Assembly (NCBI GenBank): GCA_963920635.1
Contig: OY987299.1
Span: 25,126,901 to 25,190,900, forward strand
Length of the DNA: 64,000 nucleotides
Source: Pseudeuparius sepicola
Lineage: Eukaryota > Arthropoda > Insecta > Coleoptera > Anthribidae
Reading direction: 5' to 3'
Part shown: piece by piece, positions 34,412 through 46,049 of the stretch
How the letters are laid out: the number at the start of each line of letters is the position of its first letter
How positions within the stretch are numbered: position 1 is the first letter of the stretch
Position numbers and translations under genes: made by a program
The notes under the pieces: model-generated
Seen by the model: the letters and a program-made list of their open reading frames with translations, nothing else
What the model was told of the DNA's origin: nothing
Database searches by the model: none

Positions 34412-35028
34412 TTTTCTTGAAATCGACAGTAAAGTGTCCCAAAATCGTCATTAAAAGCACAGAAATCGTACAATAATGGGCTACATTATTGTATGATTTT
34501 TTCAATAAGTAGGCCTTGGCGAGATGTAAACATCAAACGTCAGACGCGGAGAAATCGCCCGTTCAAAAGTGACCAAATATTCAAAACCCGGCCAATAAAG
34601 GCCCATTTAACTTATCGTACACATTGCGAAATTGTTTCCTATAGAAGCCCAATCCTTTAGTATACATATTTTAGTAGGTTTGAATATAAATAGCTTTGTT
34701 GTGGAGGCTGCACAAGAAGCAGCAGTGTGGTTTTTCTGTACGAAGGTGCCGTGTCTTGTCTTACTTGACCTAGGTAGAGCGATCGTCAAAGTCAAGCAAC
34801 GCCGCGCGTAGTCGGTTCATGGACGGGTGATCCCTTATGATTATTTTCTTGCCTAATAAAATATTTTTTTTCCGATTTAAAAAAAAATATAATATGTACC
34901 TCGGCACTGAAGTTCTTTTTATGACTCATGTGGTTTATTTGCCTCGGCCAGAGGCCTCGGCAACTAAATTCCACATGAGTCATAAAAAGTTGAACTTCAG
35001 TGCCTTGGTACATAAATAACTATTTCAC
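34412..35028 (-). mobile_element. Repeat family A, copy 2
   Basis: Minus-strand copy of the family seen at 24318, with its palindrome at 34896-35011 and the shared body (CGTCTGACG complement, GCAACGCCGCGCGTAGTC). It interrupts element C; the paralogue at 42960-42990 is uninterrupted there. Confidence 0.7.
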
Positions 35029-35218
35029 ACCAGTAGAATGCAGTTTCTGTAATTTTCACATCAAAAATTTATTAAAGAAACTGAGTATGTGTTAACATTT
35101 TCAAAAGCCAAGGCCTACTTGGTTTTTGTACGTATGTTTTAATATTTATTAGTAGAAAAAATCAAAGCAAACCTAGGCTTTTGGACTTTCTATACTTACT
35201 CAGTTTTTCTTTCTGTAC

Positions 35219-36491
35219 AGCCGTCCCGTTTCTCGAAAGTGGTTAATCGGGAATGGGGAATTTCTTTTAGATATCGGATTTTCGAGGTTCTTTTTGGTAC
35301 CGGAGGAAAGTACGACACCCAATTAAGAGATTTACCACCTTCTTCGATTTTTAAAACGGCTCTATTCGAGGTTGTCGAATGACTTGCGAAAAAAGGCACC
35401 AATGTCCGTGGCCAGGGTTATAAGATTTTCCACTATTATTCAGGCAATCTAAGGCCAAACTAACAACGCCGAATTTACTGTTTTTTGCACTGTAACTGGC
35501 AATGTCACGTAAGGTAATGTCGCGTAATAAGATGTTAGATTTGCCGTCACTTACGCTTTTAAGGTTATCCCTGGCTTTCAAACCGCGAGAGAGGGGAGGG
35601 GTAATTGCAACGTTGTCAGTTGAACGCCTTTGCGTCCGCACGTATTGGAACGATTTCAAGGGCCACGCGTGTACAGCAGGCGACCTTTATGGGTACCTAG
35701 GTTAGCCAATCAACACAAACGAAGGCGCTTACAATGGGTTCGGTCGCACGAAAATTGGAATCTGAACCAATGGCACAATGTGATGTTTTCCGATGAAAGC
35801 CGATTTGCGCTGATGAATGATGATTATAGAATTCGAGTGTGGAGACCTACAGGTCGTCAGTATCGACTCAATTTATCACGATTCACCCTCCCAAACCAAC
35901 GAACAAGTGTTATTTATGGTTTGGGGTGGAATTATGTACGGAGCAAGAACTCCTTTAGTGGTTATTCCAAGGACTATGACTGGACAGGTTTACATACAAG
36001 CTGTGATTTACAATGTTGTACGACTTTTTAGAGGTGCTATTGGGGACAATTTGATATTCATGGATGACAATGCTCCTCCACATCGAACATTAGCTGTTCA
36101 AAATGCCTTGGAGGAATATTAAAGGAATGGACTGGCCCCCTAATTCCCCTGATCTAAATCCAATAGAGCATGTGTAGAGTTACATGTCAAGGGCAATAAA
36201 TCAGCGCAATAATCCACCTGGGACCAGAGCAGTGCTTATCAACGCTGTTCTTAAAGAATGGGAAAATGTTCCTCAAAGAGTCATGACAATTTGATCAATA
36301 GTATGGAGCGAAGGGTACAGGCATGTAGAAAAGCTAGAGGAGGCAATACATCTTATTAATTAAAAAGCAGTGTAAAATTAATTATTTTTTGTTTGTGCAT
36401 TATACAGTAAATAATTATTTCTTGAAATCGGCAGTGAAGTGTTTCAAAAACGTCATTAAAAGCTCAGAAATCGGCACTGAAGTAGCCCATT
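35219..36491 (+). repeat. Left arm of 1.27-kb inverted duplication
   Basis: Matches the reverse complement of 38714-39992. In the transposase part the two translated 133-residue segments differ at a single residue. Its borders (CAGCCGTCCCG; AGTAGCCCATTA) coincide with no element end: it starts inside repeat B and ends inside repeat A. It replaces about 50 bp of element C compared with the paralogue at 43190-43240. A copied and inverted segment inserted by DNA repair or template switching is the simplest account. Confidence 0.8.
35655..36363 (+). pseudogene. Tc1-like transposase C-terminal part, duplicated copy
   Basis: In successive frames: YSRRPLWVPRLANQHKRRR, VMFSDESRF (first catalytic Asp), MVWGGIMYGARTPLV, MDDNAPPHRTLA (second Asp) and PNSPDLNPIEHV (catalytic Glu), followed by a stop where Trp is expected, then a C-terminal HLIN before TAA. 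It is part of the left inverted arm, not a separate insertion, and cannot encode a whole protein. Confidence 0.85.
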
Positions 36492-36702
36492 ACTTTACAG
36501 GCACAAAAAATTAGTTTTTCAAAAATTTGAAATTTGCAAGACATACACTCACCGGCATAAGTAATGCATTAGGCAAAATTTTCTAGTAAAACATTATTTG
36601 TCCCACATAATGTGTGAATTTATCAAAAGATTCACATTATTCAAGAAAATTAATGGCCTCTATGTTTTTTTCGTAACTTTTTATTTTAGAATTATTACAA
36701 AA

Positions 36703-37325
36703 ATAGTTATTTATGTACCAAGGCACTGAAGTTCAAGTTTTTATGACTCATGTGGAATTTAGTTGCCCAGGCCTCTGGCCGAGGCAAATAAACCACATGA
36801 GTCATAAAAAGAACTTCAGTGCCGAGGTACATATTATATATTTTTTGAAATCGGGAAAAAAATGTTTTATTAGGCGAGAAAATAATCATAAGGGATTCAC
36901 CCGTCCATGAACCGACTACGCGCGGCGTTGCTTGACTTTGACGATCGCTCTACCTAGGTCAAATATGACGAAAGACAGCACTTTCTGACAGAAAATCCAA
37001 ACTGCTGCCTATTGTGCTGCTTCCATGTAAAATAGAATATTATTCAAACCTACTAAAATATTTATACTGAAAGATTGCGCTGCTGTAGGTAACAATTTTG
37101 CATTGTGTACGAAAAGTTAAATGGGATTTATTGGCCGGGTTTTCAATATTTGGTCACTTTTGACGGGCGAGGGCTCCGCGTCTGACGTTTGATGTTTACA
37201 TCTCGCCAAGGCCTACTTATTGAAAAAATCTTACAATAATGGGCTACTTCAGTGCCGATTTCTGAGCTTTTAATGACGTTTTTAAGTCACTTCACTGCCA
37301 ATTTCAAGAAATAATTATTTACTGT
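36703..37325 (+). mobile_element. Repeat family A, copy 3
   Basis: Palindrome 36715-36830 plus the family body to the TTTCAAGAAATAATTATTTA end. It is inserted in the Tc1-like element beyond the transposase stop codon. Its distal part starts the tandem array. Confidence 0.7.
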
Positions 37326-39029
37326 ATAATGCACAAACAAAAAATAATTAATTTTACACTGCTTTTTAATTAATAAGATGTATTGCCTCCTTTAGCTTTT
37401 CTGCATGCCTGTACCCTTCGCTCCATACTATTGATCAAATTGTCTATGACTCTTTGAGGAACATTTTCCCATTCTTTAAGAACAGCGTTCATAAGCTCTG
37501 CTCTGGTCCCAGGTGGGTTATTGCGCTGATTTATTGCCCTTGACATGTAACTCTACACGTCATGCGAGGTACATATTATTTTTTTTTTTAATCGTGAAAA
37601 AAATGTTTTATTAGGCGACAAAATAGTCATAAGGGATTCACCCGTCCATGAACTGACTACGCGCGGCGTTGCGTGACTTTGACGATCGCTCTACCTAAGT
37701 CAAGTATGACGAGAGACGGCACTTTCCGACAGAAAGTCCAAATTGCTGCCTATTGTGCTGCTTCCATGTAAAATAGAATATTATTCAAACCTACTAAAAT
37801 ATTTATACTGAAAGATTGCGCTGCTGTAGGTAACAATTTTGCATTGTGTACGAAAAGTTAAATGGGATTTATTGGCCGGGTTTTCAATATTTGGTCACTT
37901 TTGACGGGCGAGGGCTCCGCGTCTGACGTTTGATGTTTACATCTCGCCAAGGCCTACTTATTGAAAAAATCTTACAATAATGGGCTACTTCAGTGCCGAT
38001 TTCTGAGCTTTTAATGACGTTTTTAAGTCACTTCACTGCCAATTTCAAGAAATAATTATTTACTGTATAATGCACAAACAAAAAATAATTAATTTTACAC
38101 TGCTTTTTAATTAATAAGATGTATTGCCTCCTTTAGCTTTTCTGCATGCCTGTACCCTTCGCTCCATACTATTGATCAAATTGTCTATGACTCTTTGAGG
38201 AACATTTTCCCATTCTTTAAGAACAGCGTTCATAAGCTCTGCTCTGGTCCCAGGTGGGTTATTGCGCTGATTTATTGCCCTTGACATGTAACTCTACACG
38301 TCATGCGAGGTACATATTATTTTTTTTTTTAATCGTGAAAAAAATGTTTTATTAGGCGACAAAATAGTCATAAGGGATTCACCCGTCCATGAACTGACTA
38401 CGCGCGGCGTTGCGTGACTTTGACGATCGCTCTACCTAAGTCAAGTATGACGAGAGACGGCACTTTCCGACAGAAAGTCCAAATTGCTGCCTATTGTGCT
38501 GCTTCCATGTAAAATAGAATAATATTCAAACCTACTAAAATATTTATACTGAAAGATTGCGCTGCTGTAGGTAACAATTTTGCAATGTGTACGAAAAGTT
38601 AAATGGGATTTATTGGCCGGGTTTTCAATATTTGGTCACTTTTGACGGGCGAGGTCACTTCTGACGTTTGATGTTTACATCTCACCAAGGCCTACTTATT
38701 GAAAAAATCTTACAATAATGGGCTACTTCAGTGCCGATTTCTGAGCTTTTAATGACGTTTTTGAAACACTTTACTGCCGATTTCAAGAAATAATTATTTA
38801 CTGTATAATGCACAAACAAAAAATAATTAATTTTACACTGCTTTTTAATTAATAAGATGTATTGCCTCCTCTAGCTTTTCTACATGCCTGTACTCTTCGC
38901 TCCATACTATTGATCAAATTGTCTATGACTCTTTGAGGAACATTTTCCCATTCTTTAAGAACAGCGTTGATAAGCACTGGTCCCAGGTGGATTATTGCGC
39001 TGATTTATTGCCCTTGACATGTAACTCTA
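36824..39029 (+). repeat. Tandem array, three units of about 741 bp
   Basis: Units start at 36824, 37566 and 38307 with GAGGTACATATTAT. Each contains the repeat-A body then the 3' end of the Tc1 transposase (ends ACATGTAACTCTACAC). The junctions ACTCTACACGTCATGCGAGG (37553 and 38294) are the same, so the units arose by tandem duplication. The third unit continues into intact Tc1 sequence and was the source. Units 1 and 2 are almost identical over their bodies. Confidence 0.85.
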
Positions 39030-39992
39030 CACATGCTCTATTGGATTTAGATCAGGGGAATTAGGGGGCCAGTCCATTCCTTTAATATTCCTCCAAGGCA
39101 TTTTGAACAGCTAATGTTCGATGTGGAGGAGCATTGTCATCCATGAATATCAAATTGTCCCCAATAGCACCTCTAAAAAGTCGTACAACATTGTAAATCA
39201 CAGCTTGTATGTAAACCTGTCCAGTCATAGTCCTTGGAATAACCACTAAAGGAGTTCTTGCTCCGTACATAATTCCACCCCAAACCATAAATAACACTTG
39301 TTCGTTGGTTTGGGAGAGTGAATCGTGATAAATTGAGTCGATACTGACGACCTGTAGGTCTCCACACTCGAATTCTATAATCATCATTCATCAGCGCAAA
39401 TCGGCTTTCATCGGAAAACATCACATTGTGCCATTGGTTCAGATTCCAATTTTCGTGCGACCGAACCCATTCTAAGCGCCTTCGTTTGTGTTGATTGGCT
39501 AACCTAGGTACCCATAAAGGTCGCCTGCTGTACACGCGTGGCCCTTGAAATCGTTCCAATACGTGCGGACGCAAAGGCGTTCAACTGACAACGTTGCAAT
39601 TACCCCTCCCCTCTCTCGCGGTTTGAAAGCCAGCGATAACCTTAAAAGCGTAAGTGACGGCAAATCTAACATCTTATTACGCGACATTACCTTACGTGAC
39701 TTTGCCAGTTACAGTGCAAAAAACAGTAAATTCGGCGTTGTTAGTTTGGCCTTAGATTGCCTGAATAATAGTGGAAAATCTTATAACCCTGGCCACGGAC
39801 ATTGGTGCCTTTTTTCGCAAAAGTCATTCGACAACCTTGAATAGAGCCGTTCTAAAAATCGAAGAAGGTGGTAAATCTCTTAATTGGGTGTCGTACTTTC
39901 CTCCGGTACCAAAAAGAACCTCGAAAATCTTATATCTAAAAGAAATTCCCCATTTACGATTAACCACTTTCGAGAAACGGGACGGCTGTAGA
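38714..39992 (-). repeat. Right arm of 1.27-kb inverted duplication
   Basis: Reverse-complement partner of 35219-36491; contains part of repeat B, the Tc1 C-terminus and the end of repeat A in their natural order within the Tc1-like element. This arm is therefore the likely original. The 2.2-kb spacer holds the Tc1 left end, repeat A and the first two array units. Confidence 0.8.
38845..39560 (-). pseudogene. Tc1-like transposase C-terminal part, original copy
   Basis: Same motifs as 35655-36363 on the minus strand, including FSDESRF, MDDNAPPH and DLNPIEHV followed by the same premature stop. The N-terminal part lies at 40501-40893 beyond repeat B. Confidence 0.85.
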
Positions 39993-40480
39993 ATCAACGA
40001 AACCGACGGAAAATCCTCTGAAACCACTATTGGAAATTGCTTGCTTTTTCTCATTTCTCGATTTTTTCGGGGGCCCGGGAACCTCACCCGAGGACTCCAG
40101 GGAAGCTTTAAAAATTGAAATAAAGCAAAGATTTGGTTCGCGGTTAAGATAAAGAAGTGTAATAAACCAATGTAAAAAACCACTACGAGATTTTTCTATA
40201 ATAACACAATAATTATACTTAGATATTATACCTTATTTAACTAATACCACTTTGACGTCTTTGACAATCAAAGTAATCCGCGTAATTTCACGTTACGTGA
40301 ATCTCAAAACACCAAGAAACTGTGTAAAACTTTAAATCCACTTTATTATAATGATAATGCAGCAATTGACGTATCGCAATTTTTATTTTCTACGGGGAGG
40401 AGCGGGTCGGTACGAGGGAATGTAGGGGAAGTTGTTGATCTGAGTAGCCGTGGAATTGGCGCAATGTTGCCGCACTTACC
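39580..40480 (-). repeat. LTR-like repeat B, copy 2
   Basis: It matches 54590-55735 in inverted orientation (TTCTTGGTGTTTTGAGATTC complement, GGTACCGGAGGAAAGTA, ACTATTATTCAGGC). It contains an AATAAAG signal and an open stretch with KVVNRKWGISFRYKIFEVLF, but no clear reverse transcriptase. An LTR plus leader fragment is possible; the class is unproven. It separates the two halves of the Tc1 transposase. Confidence 0.5.
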
Positions 40481-40500
40481 CAAAATTCTTGATTTCTTGC

Positions 40501-40893
40501 TTATTTCTCATGCCTAGTGGAACGATTTATGAGGTCGCACGTGTACAAACCACCACGTCGAAGTCTACGTCGGATGCTACAATTAGATAAATTGATTCCG
40601 TTCACATTTCGAAGATGTTGTTGGTAGCTGTTCACCGTCTCATATGGATGCCTGCGGGCATATTGTAGTAAATATCTGTCCTGATTGGCAGTGGTTAATC
40701 TTCTAAGGCCACTCCTTGGCTGATCATGTACATTTCCAACTGCATTAAACCTCGAAATGATTCTAGAGATGGTACTCTGAATAAAGCCCATTTCTCTTGA
40801 AATCCTACACTGAGACCATCCTTGCTCGTGCAGAGTAATTATTCGCATGCGGTTTTCTTCGGAAATTCGCGCACCAACCATTATTGCAAGCAA
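40501..40893 (-). pseudogene. Tc1-like transposase N-terminal DNA-binding part
   Basis: Minus-strand frame with MVGARISEENRMRIITLHEQ, a GWSQCRISREMG helix-turn-helix, the second helix region (STISRIISRFNAVG), a PRSGLRR linker and RHPYETVNSYQQ. It is the paired-like bipartite DNA-binding domain of Tc1 transposases. It lies at the right spacing from the right terminal repeat (41082). The frame leaves Tc1-like sequence after RRGGLYTC. Confidence 0.85.
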
Positions 40894-41225
40894 TCACCCC
40901 AACAGAAAGAGTTGTAAAAATGTATGCCAAAGGTAAAAGTTACACAAAAAAACGGAAAACAGTTTTTCAGATTTTGTTAAAAAATACATATTTATAAAAA
41001 AAACTTGGAATACAGGTTGTACCCGCAAATAAAATCTAATTGACCAAAATTTTAAATAATGCATTACTTATGCCGGTGAGTGTACATAGGTGATTTTTCG
41101 AAACTAAAATTATGCCACAAATTAATTTCAAAACGAGAAAGGCTGAATGAGCCCCAGTAGCAAAAATTTCAACTCAATATTTTTTGTCTTTTCAAGGATT
41201 GTTTCACCTATCCGGGGACACGCTC

Positions 41226-42944
41226 TAGAGTGTGTCTAGATGATTTTTAGGACAATATTTCTGAGAAGACAAATTTTATATCAAAATGTAATACCTCTAG
41301 CATCTAGGTGGCCACTAAAAGTCTAGAAATTGCAAGAAAATGAAGGTGTTAATTTGTATACACACAATGTTTATAAAATTGGTCCACGGGAGTGATACCT
41401 AGATTAGAACTGCCATCTGTATATTTTTTAGATTATGCTGAGAAAATATTTTTTCCTCTCTGTGTGCATCCTTGAATCGCAACAGCCTGGATGATTTTCA
41501 AACTGAACGTTTCGGATTGCGCACTAGAGCTGCTTTAATGCGCTCAATGTTAACATCGTTTCTAAGGATTCTCTTTGCTACAATATGTTTGTCATTTGTA
41601 ACTGAATCTGTTTCTTTACCAAATAAAAACATTTTTAAAACTTCAAAATTCTGAGACATCCCATGTGTATAGAAGAACACAACACATGGTTCAATTATTT
41701 ACTTTGTTCCCCAAAGCCCCTGTGTAATTTTAAATTTTTGAAATGTTTAACTCAAAAATAACTTCAATAACTTTGATTTCTGAGCTTTCGGAGAATAAAA
41801 AATCTTCCTCTTTTCTCGAAGATAATGTCACGTCAAAGTGAAATGGGTGCTGTTTCTAATTAAATAAAGATCTCAAATCGGAAATTTGGAGTAAATGCTT
41901 ATAAAAATAAAATTTTATGAAAAATAAATTTTGTTGAATTTTCAGATTTGCGGTCCTTATTTAATTCGAAAGAGTTTTTATTTTGTATTTCTCTAAAATT
42001 ACAAATCGAGGTTCGTATGAAAGAAACAACTATATGCTAATCTAATTTATCTTGCAAGCAAAAGTTTTTATGAAGACTATTTATTATCTTTAAATGCCAC
42101 ACAAAACAACTGCCACCTGGCAATAAGAACATTCATTTTGATCTACCCACCTTTGAACGATTCAGCATGTAACTATGCAATCTATCAGATATTGCCTGCT
42201 GATTCACTTTATCAGTTACTGAAAATAATGTATCCCAAAAGCCGCTAAACTATATTTTGTTGTATATTTGGGGACGTTAATTATCATCTCATTCATTTTG
42301 TTGTTCCCTGTTTTTTGTTTTGCCAGAGAATATCTCAAAACAAAAAGTCTTTAGCCCAACATTATTTTGTCAACTTTACAAAATTTTAACACTGGACATA
42401 AAATACAGAGTTTGTTTGGATACCTTATTTTATTTGAACTGCATAAATAATTTGTTAATTTGTTTTCATTGATTAATGCTTGCGTGAAACAAAAATATTA
42501 TATTATTTGTCAAAAATTAACAAACTCGAGCATTAAAATAAGCAAATAGGTATATATTATTTTATTTCTGCAATACATTTTTGAGATGTTAATTTATATT
42601 AAAGTTTCGTTTGCCAATTAAATTATATTTTAGAAAAATAATAATAGTTTTTAATTCTTAAATTATACATTATGTCCATGCTTAGAGTGACTAAAAGGGA
42701 AACCTATTTTATTTTACATTTTACGAAAAAAGCTTACTTGATAAAAAGTTTTGCTTGCATTTAAAATGAGGTTGCTTGAGTTTTTAAATGAAACAATTTG
42801 TACATACAAAAAACTGGTATAATTTTTTAAAAAACAATAAATTTGGAAGAAAAGATTATTCCAACACTCCTCCATTAAAACACATTTGTTGGTGAGCAAG
42901 GAGGCTTTGCTTGTTTTGAAACTAATTTCTGACATAGTTTTAGT
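41226..42944. other. Unassigned A+T-rich stretch
   Basis: No gene or element recognised. Overlapping opposite-strand frames near 41472-41680 are chance. Confidence 0.35.
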
Positions 42945-43320
42945 TTTGAAAAATCATGTATGCCTTGGAAATCTTGAAAAAACTAGTTTTCACACCAGTA
43001 GAATGCAGTTTTTGTAATTTTCACGTCAAAATTTTATTAAGGAAACTGACTTCGTGTGAACATTTTCAAAAGCTTAGGCCTACTTTGATTTTTTACGTTT
43101 TAATATTTTTTAGTAGAAAATCAAAGCAAACTTAGGCTTTTGGAATTTTCTACACCTACTCAGTTTTTCTTTCTGTACAAGTTTCCTTAATAATATTTTG
43201 TCGAAAAACCCACAAGAAGGGCACTTTATTGGCACGAAAAATTAGTTTTTCAAAATTTCCAAACATACTCGTAGGTGATTTTTCGATTATTAATTATACC
43301 ACAAATTATAGTAATTAATT
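42945..43320. repeat. Uninterrupted paralogue of element C interior
   Basis: Aligns with the pieces 35023-35218, 36500-36545 and 41083-41140 in order (CACACCAGTAGAATGCAGTT, TACTCAGTTTTTCTTTCTGT, AAAAATTAGTTTTTCAAAA, AGGTGATTTTTCGA). It has none of the inserts, so it serves as an empty-site reference. Confidence 0.75.
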
Positions 43321-43654
43321 TTTTATTTATTTATTAATCCAAGTAATTATTTTGCGTACTTAGATTTTTGAAATTGAAAATAAAACTAGGTTCCTGTATT
43401 AGGAGAGTTGATGCAGCAATAGTCTATTCATTTAAAATCCTCCTCTTGATCATATCAGATCATTGACGTAGGTATATTAAAAACCATTTTGGATAACGAA
43501 TCAGAAGCATCCCAGTTTGATTAATCTATGGGACAAACAACATTATCTAAATTATTTAAAGATGTAAAAACACCGAATTTCTAAACAATGTAACAAACTG
43601 TTAGAATCTGCAGAATTAATTTCATAAGAATTTCAACCAAATCTGAAAATATCG

Positions 43655-44017
43655 CCAAAGGAAGGTGCCTCTCTCACCAGCTGACCTTCAGCTTGGTACC
43701 AGTGCGAATCAAAAGGAACAATACAGGTATTGAAAACCGAAAACAAAGTAAAAACACGATCATAAAACAAAACTGAAGAAATAACCGAAAACAGCCGAAA
43801 CAACATAAATATACGCCATGAACAAAGAACATGCCAAACAAGTCTGTGTGCGCCTATGGCTGGAAGAGCCAAATGTTTAGAGAGTTACTAAATCACCACT
43901 TCCCGTGTAAATGCTACCAACTTAAATTCAGCCTTTCTTCCCCTTGCGTCTTTCACCCCCCCTACCCTGTCAAGTCATCAAATGTCCTTACCTTCCTATA
44001 AACTAACCTTGGTAAAT
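43655..44017 (-). repeat. Element D, truncated copy
   Basis: Matches 59150-59560 (TCTCACCAGCTGACCTTCAG, AAACCGAAAACAAAGTAAAA) and keeps one end, TTCCTATAAACTAACCTTGG. The other end is missing. Confidence 0.6.
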
Positions 44018-44950
44018 ACGCCATAGTCGTCTAGTTTGCTTGCACCATTTCAAGAGGTCTCTGTACCCATTTTCAATTAGACTGTCTATGTAGGTATTCA
44101 GTTTTTGATATTTTTTGTTAAAATTCAACTGTTTTGAAAAACACTACAATATTTTCTCGATATGTTTAATAAAGTCGCCATTTTCATTTATACTTCTATC
44201 AAAAGAGTAAAATTACAAGAAAAAAGTTTGTATAACCATGCCTTCTATCGTAATTTAAATATTTTTGGATTTTCTATGACCCAGTCAAACTCAAAGTTAA
44301 ATGGCATTAATGTATACAAGCAATTTCTAAAATAAATTCACCTGTGGCACAATTCAGTGAGTGAACAGCTACAAATATACAAAATTTGAGCCCATCCTTA
44401 AGCAAATTTATATACCTACAAAATTTTAACTCTCCCTTACAAATTAGTCTTCCTGCACTCATGCTGGTAATGAAGCATATAACTATTATATGCGTGCATC
44501 TAGATGTTTTAAGAGTTGTGAGAAGACATTCTAGTTGAATGCTTTGGCAGTTCTTGGGAATTTATATTGCAACTTGTAATTGGACCTTAAGTTTATTGTC
44601 AGTGTTCTTGTGCACTGTGATGACACTTTACCTCACTAGTTTAAAATAAAAAAAACTTCCAATTGCATATGTGCGATTACCAAAATACCACAAGCAACAC
44701 GAGGCGAGGTGAACTCCACTTGTCTGCATTTGTAGTTTTTTTTTTTAAGATTCTGCAGGATTCCTGTGCTGTATTTTAACTTGCTTGATAATCGTATTTT
44801 CATTCCCACATTTTTATTTCACAATATGTACTAGTATTTAAATATGATTTTCTGTAGCACATTACTTAAAAGTTGTTCGGTTTAAAAATATCGACATGAA
44901 TGTCCCAATATTATTGGGCGGTACTTATCTTTTTTCTTCTTTCTTTCAGA
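44018..44950. other. E2F: Intronic or upstream sequence before E2F exon
   Basis: A+T-rich with no recognised feature except the pyrimidine tract and acceptor TTCTTTCTTTCAG ending at 44950, which precedes the E2F 5' untranslated sequence. Confidence 0.5.
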
Positions 44951-45044
44951 TTTTTCATACCCAATGTACTAAAATACTTTACCAAACAAATCAATGTTTT
45001 GATATACTTTAATAAAACTTCTTAAAATCATCTAAATTATCACA
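44951..45044 (+). other. E2F: E2F 5' untranslated segment
   Basis: Lies between a strong acceptor and the start codon. It contains stops in the E2F frame, so at least one upstream untranslated exon is expected. Confidence 0.6.
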
Positions 45045-46016
45045 ATGCCCAAGACAACAGGACGCCGCAGCAATGAGAGTCCCAGAGGTTACAAAGTCAT
45101 TTCATCCAACTCTACCCCGGACATGCACATTGTTAAAAGTGAGATTAAACAGGAGTACACCCCAAGCCCTCACTTGATCGATCATGGTTATGGGGCGACT
45201 CCAATTAATCAGGTTATGACCAACACACCTCTGACCGCTCCTCCGGTGAAAAGAAAACTAAATCTAGACTCTCAGCATTACGTGGTTCCGATTAAGCACG
45301 AATTTAAGCAACCACCTCCTAAGAGGCAGAAAAGAACACAGTCGACAGCTAGAAAAACTACAAGGTATGACACTTCACTTAGTTTGCTGACAAAGAAATT
45401 TTCGAATCTTATCGAGAAGTCTGCTAACGGCGTGGTGGACTTAAACAAAGCTTCCCAAGAGTTAAAAGTACAAAAGAGACGAATTTATGACATAACAAAT
45501 GTGCTCGAAGGTATAGGAATATTAGAGAAAAAGTCTAAAAATAACATTCAGTGGAAAGGGAGCAAAAACACAAACAACTTCCTGACGTTAACCAGGCAAC
45601 TGCAAATGCTCGAAGACCAGGAAAATGCGCTCGACAAACTTATAATTACCGCTGAGAGTGAATTAAGGAAATTAAACAATGACAGGTACGGTTACGTTTC
45701 GTACCAGGACCTGCGATCTATTGATAAGTTCAAACATAAGACTGTAATGGCAATAAAGGCACCGCCGGACACGCACCTGGCAGTTCCGGCGGATGCCACA
45801 GATACGGAAAATAAATATACGATACAAATGAAGAGCGAGAACGGGGCCATAGAGGTGTACTTGTGCCCCGAGCAACCGTCGCCAGTGAAGCACAAGGACA
45901 TTCCACCCATGGACCCACTTCTGAAGGAGCTGAGTCCGAGCTTGTTCGATCTCACGACACCTCCTGTACCACAGTTGGATAGCCCCACGCCGCATCATAG
46001 GCCAATTTCTTCCCGG
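45045..46016 (+). CDS. E2F: E2F transcription factor, first coding exon (324 codons)
   Basis: Encodes the N-terminal three quarters of an activator-type E2F that, with DP, binds cell-cycle gene promoters and is held by retinoblastoma-family proteins. Residues 67-75 (PVKRKLNLD with preceding P) match the cyclin A-binding motif of vertebrate E2F1-3. A basic KRQKR follows at 93-97. The winged-helix DNA-binding domain spans about 107-172 with the invariant RRIYDITNVLEGIG. The coiled coil and marked box used for DP pairing run about 178-274 (LTRQLQMLEDQE to GAIEVYLCP). The exon starts after an acceptor at 44950. An in-frame TAA at 45033 fixes this ATG as the start. A GTAAGT donor ends the exon in phase 0. 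Two Psi-K-x-E motifs (VKSE, IKQE) lie at 30-37. Confidence 0.95.
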
Positions 46017-46049
46017 GTAAGTTTTTTTTATAACTTTATGTGTCTATAA

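Larger units (their letters stand above)
36546..41082 (-). mobile_element. Tc1-like element with nested inserts
   Basis: The ends CACTCACCGGCATAAGTAAT and ATTACTTATGCCGGTGAGTG are perfect complements with TA on both sides (36544-36545, 41083-41084). The flanks join to match the paralogue at 43230-43310, giving an empty site. The transposase is on the minus strand: N-terminus 40501-40893, C-terminus 38845-39560, split by repeat B, and followed by repeat A and the tandem array. Without inserts it would be near the usual 1.3-1.7 kb of Tc1 elements. Confidence 0.8.
34319..41225. mobile_element. Element C (about 1 kb originally), bloated to 6.9 kb by nested inserts
   Basis: The left end CAGTGTGTCCCCTGATAGGT and the right end near 41205-41225 (ACCTATCCGGGGACACGCTC) are inverted, with GAAAC following internally, and TA on both sides. 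Host sequence continues in order between the inserts: 34345-34411, 35023-35218, 36492-36545, 41083-41200. It aligns with the paralogue at 42945-43320, which lacks all of the inserts. Confidence 0.75.

Noticed and set aside
36824..39029. CRISPR-like or satellite array
   Set aside because: Only three units of 741 bp made from transposon parts; no short repeat-spacer pattern.
39545..39844. Plus-strand frames in repeat B as genes
   Set aside because: They are shadows or fragments of the repeat and of the inverted arm; no domain recognised.
45672..45998. Minus-strand frames opposite the E2F exon
   Set aside because: Shadows of the E2F coding sequence.
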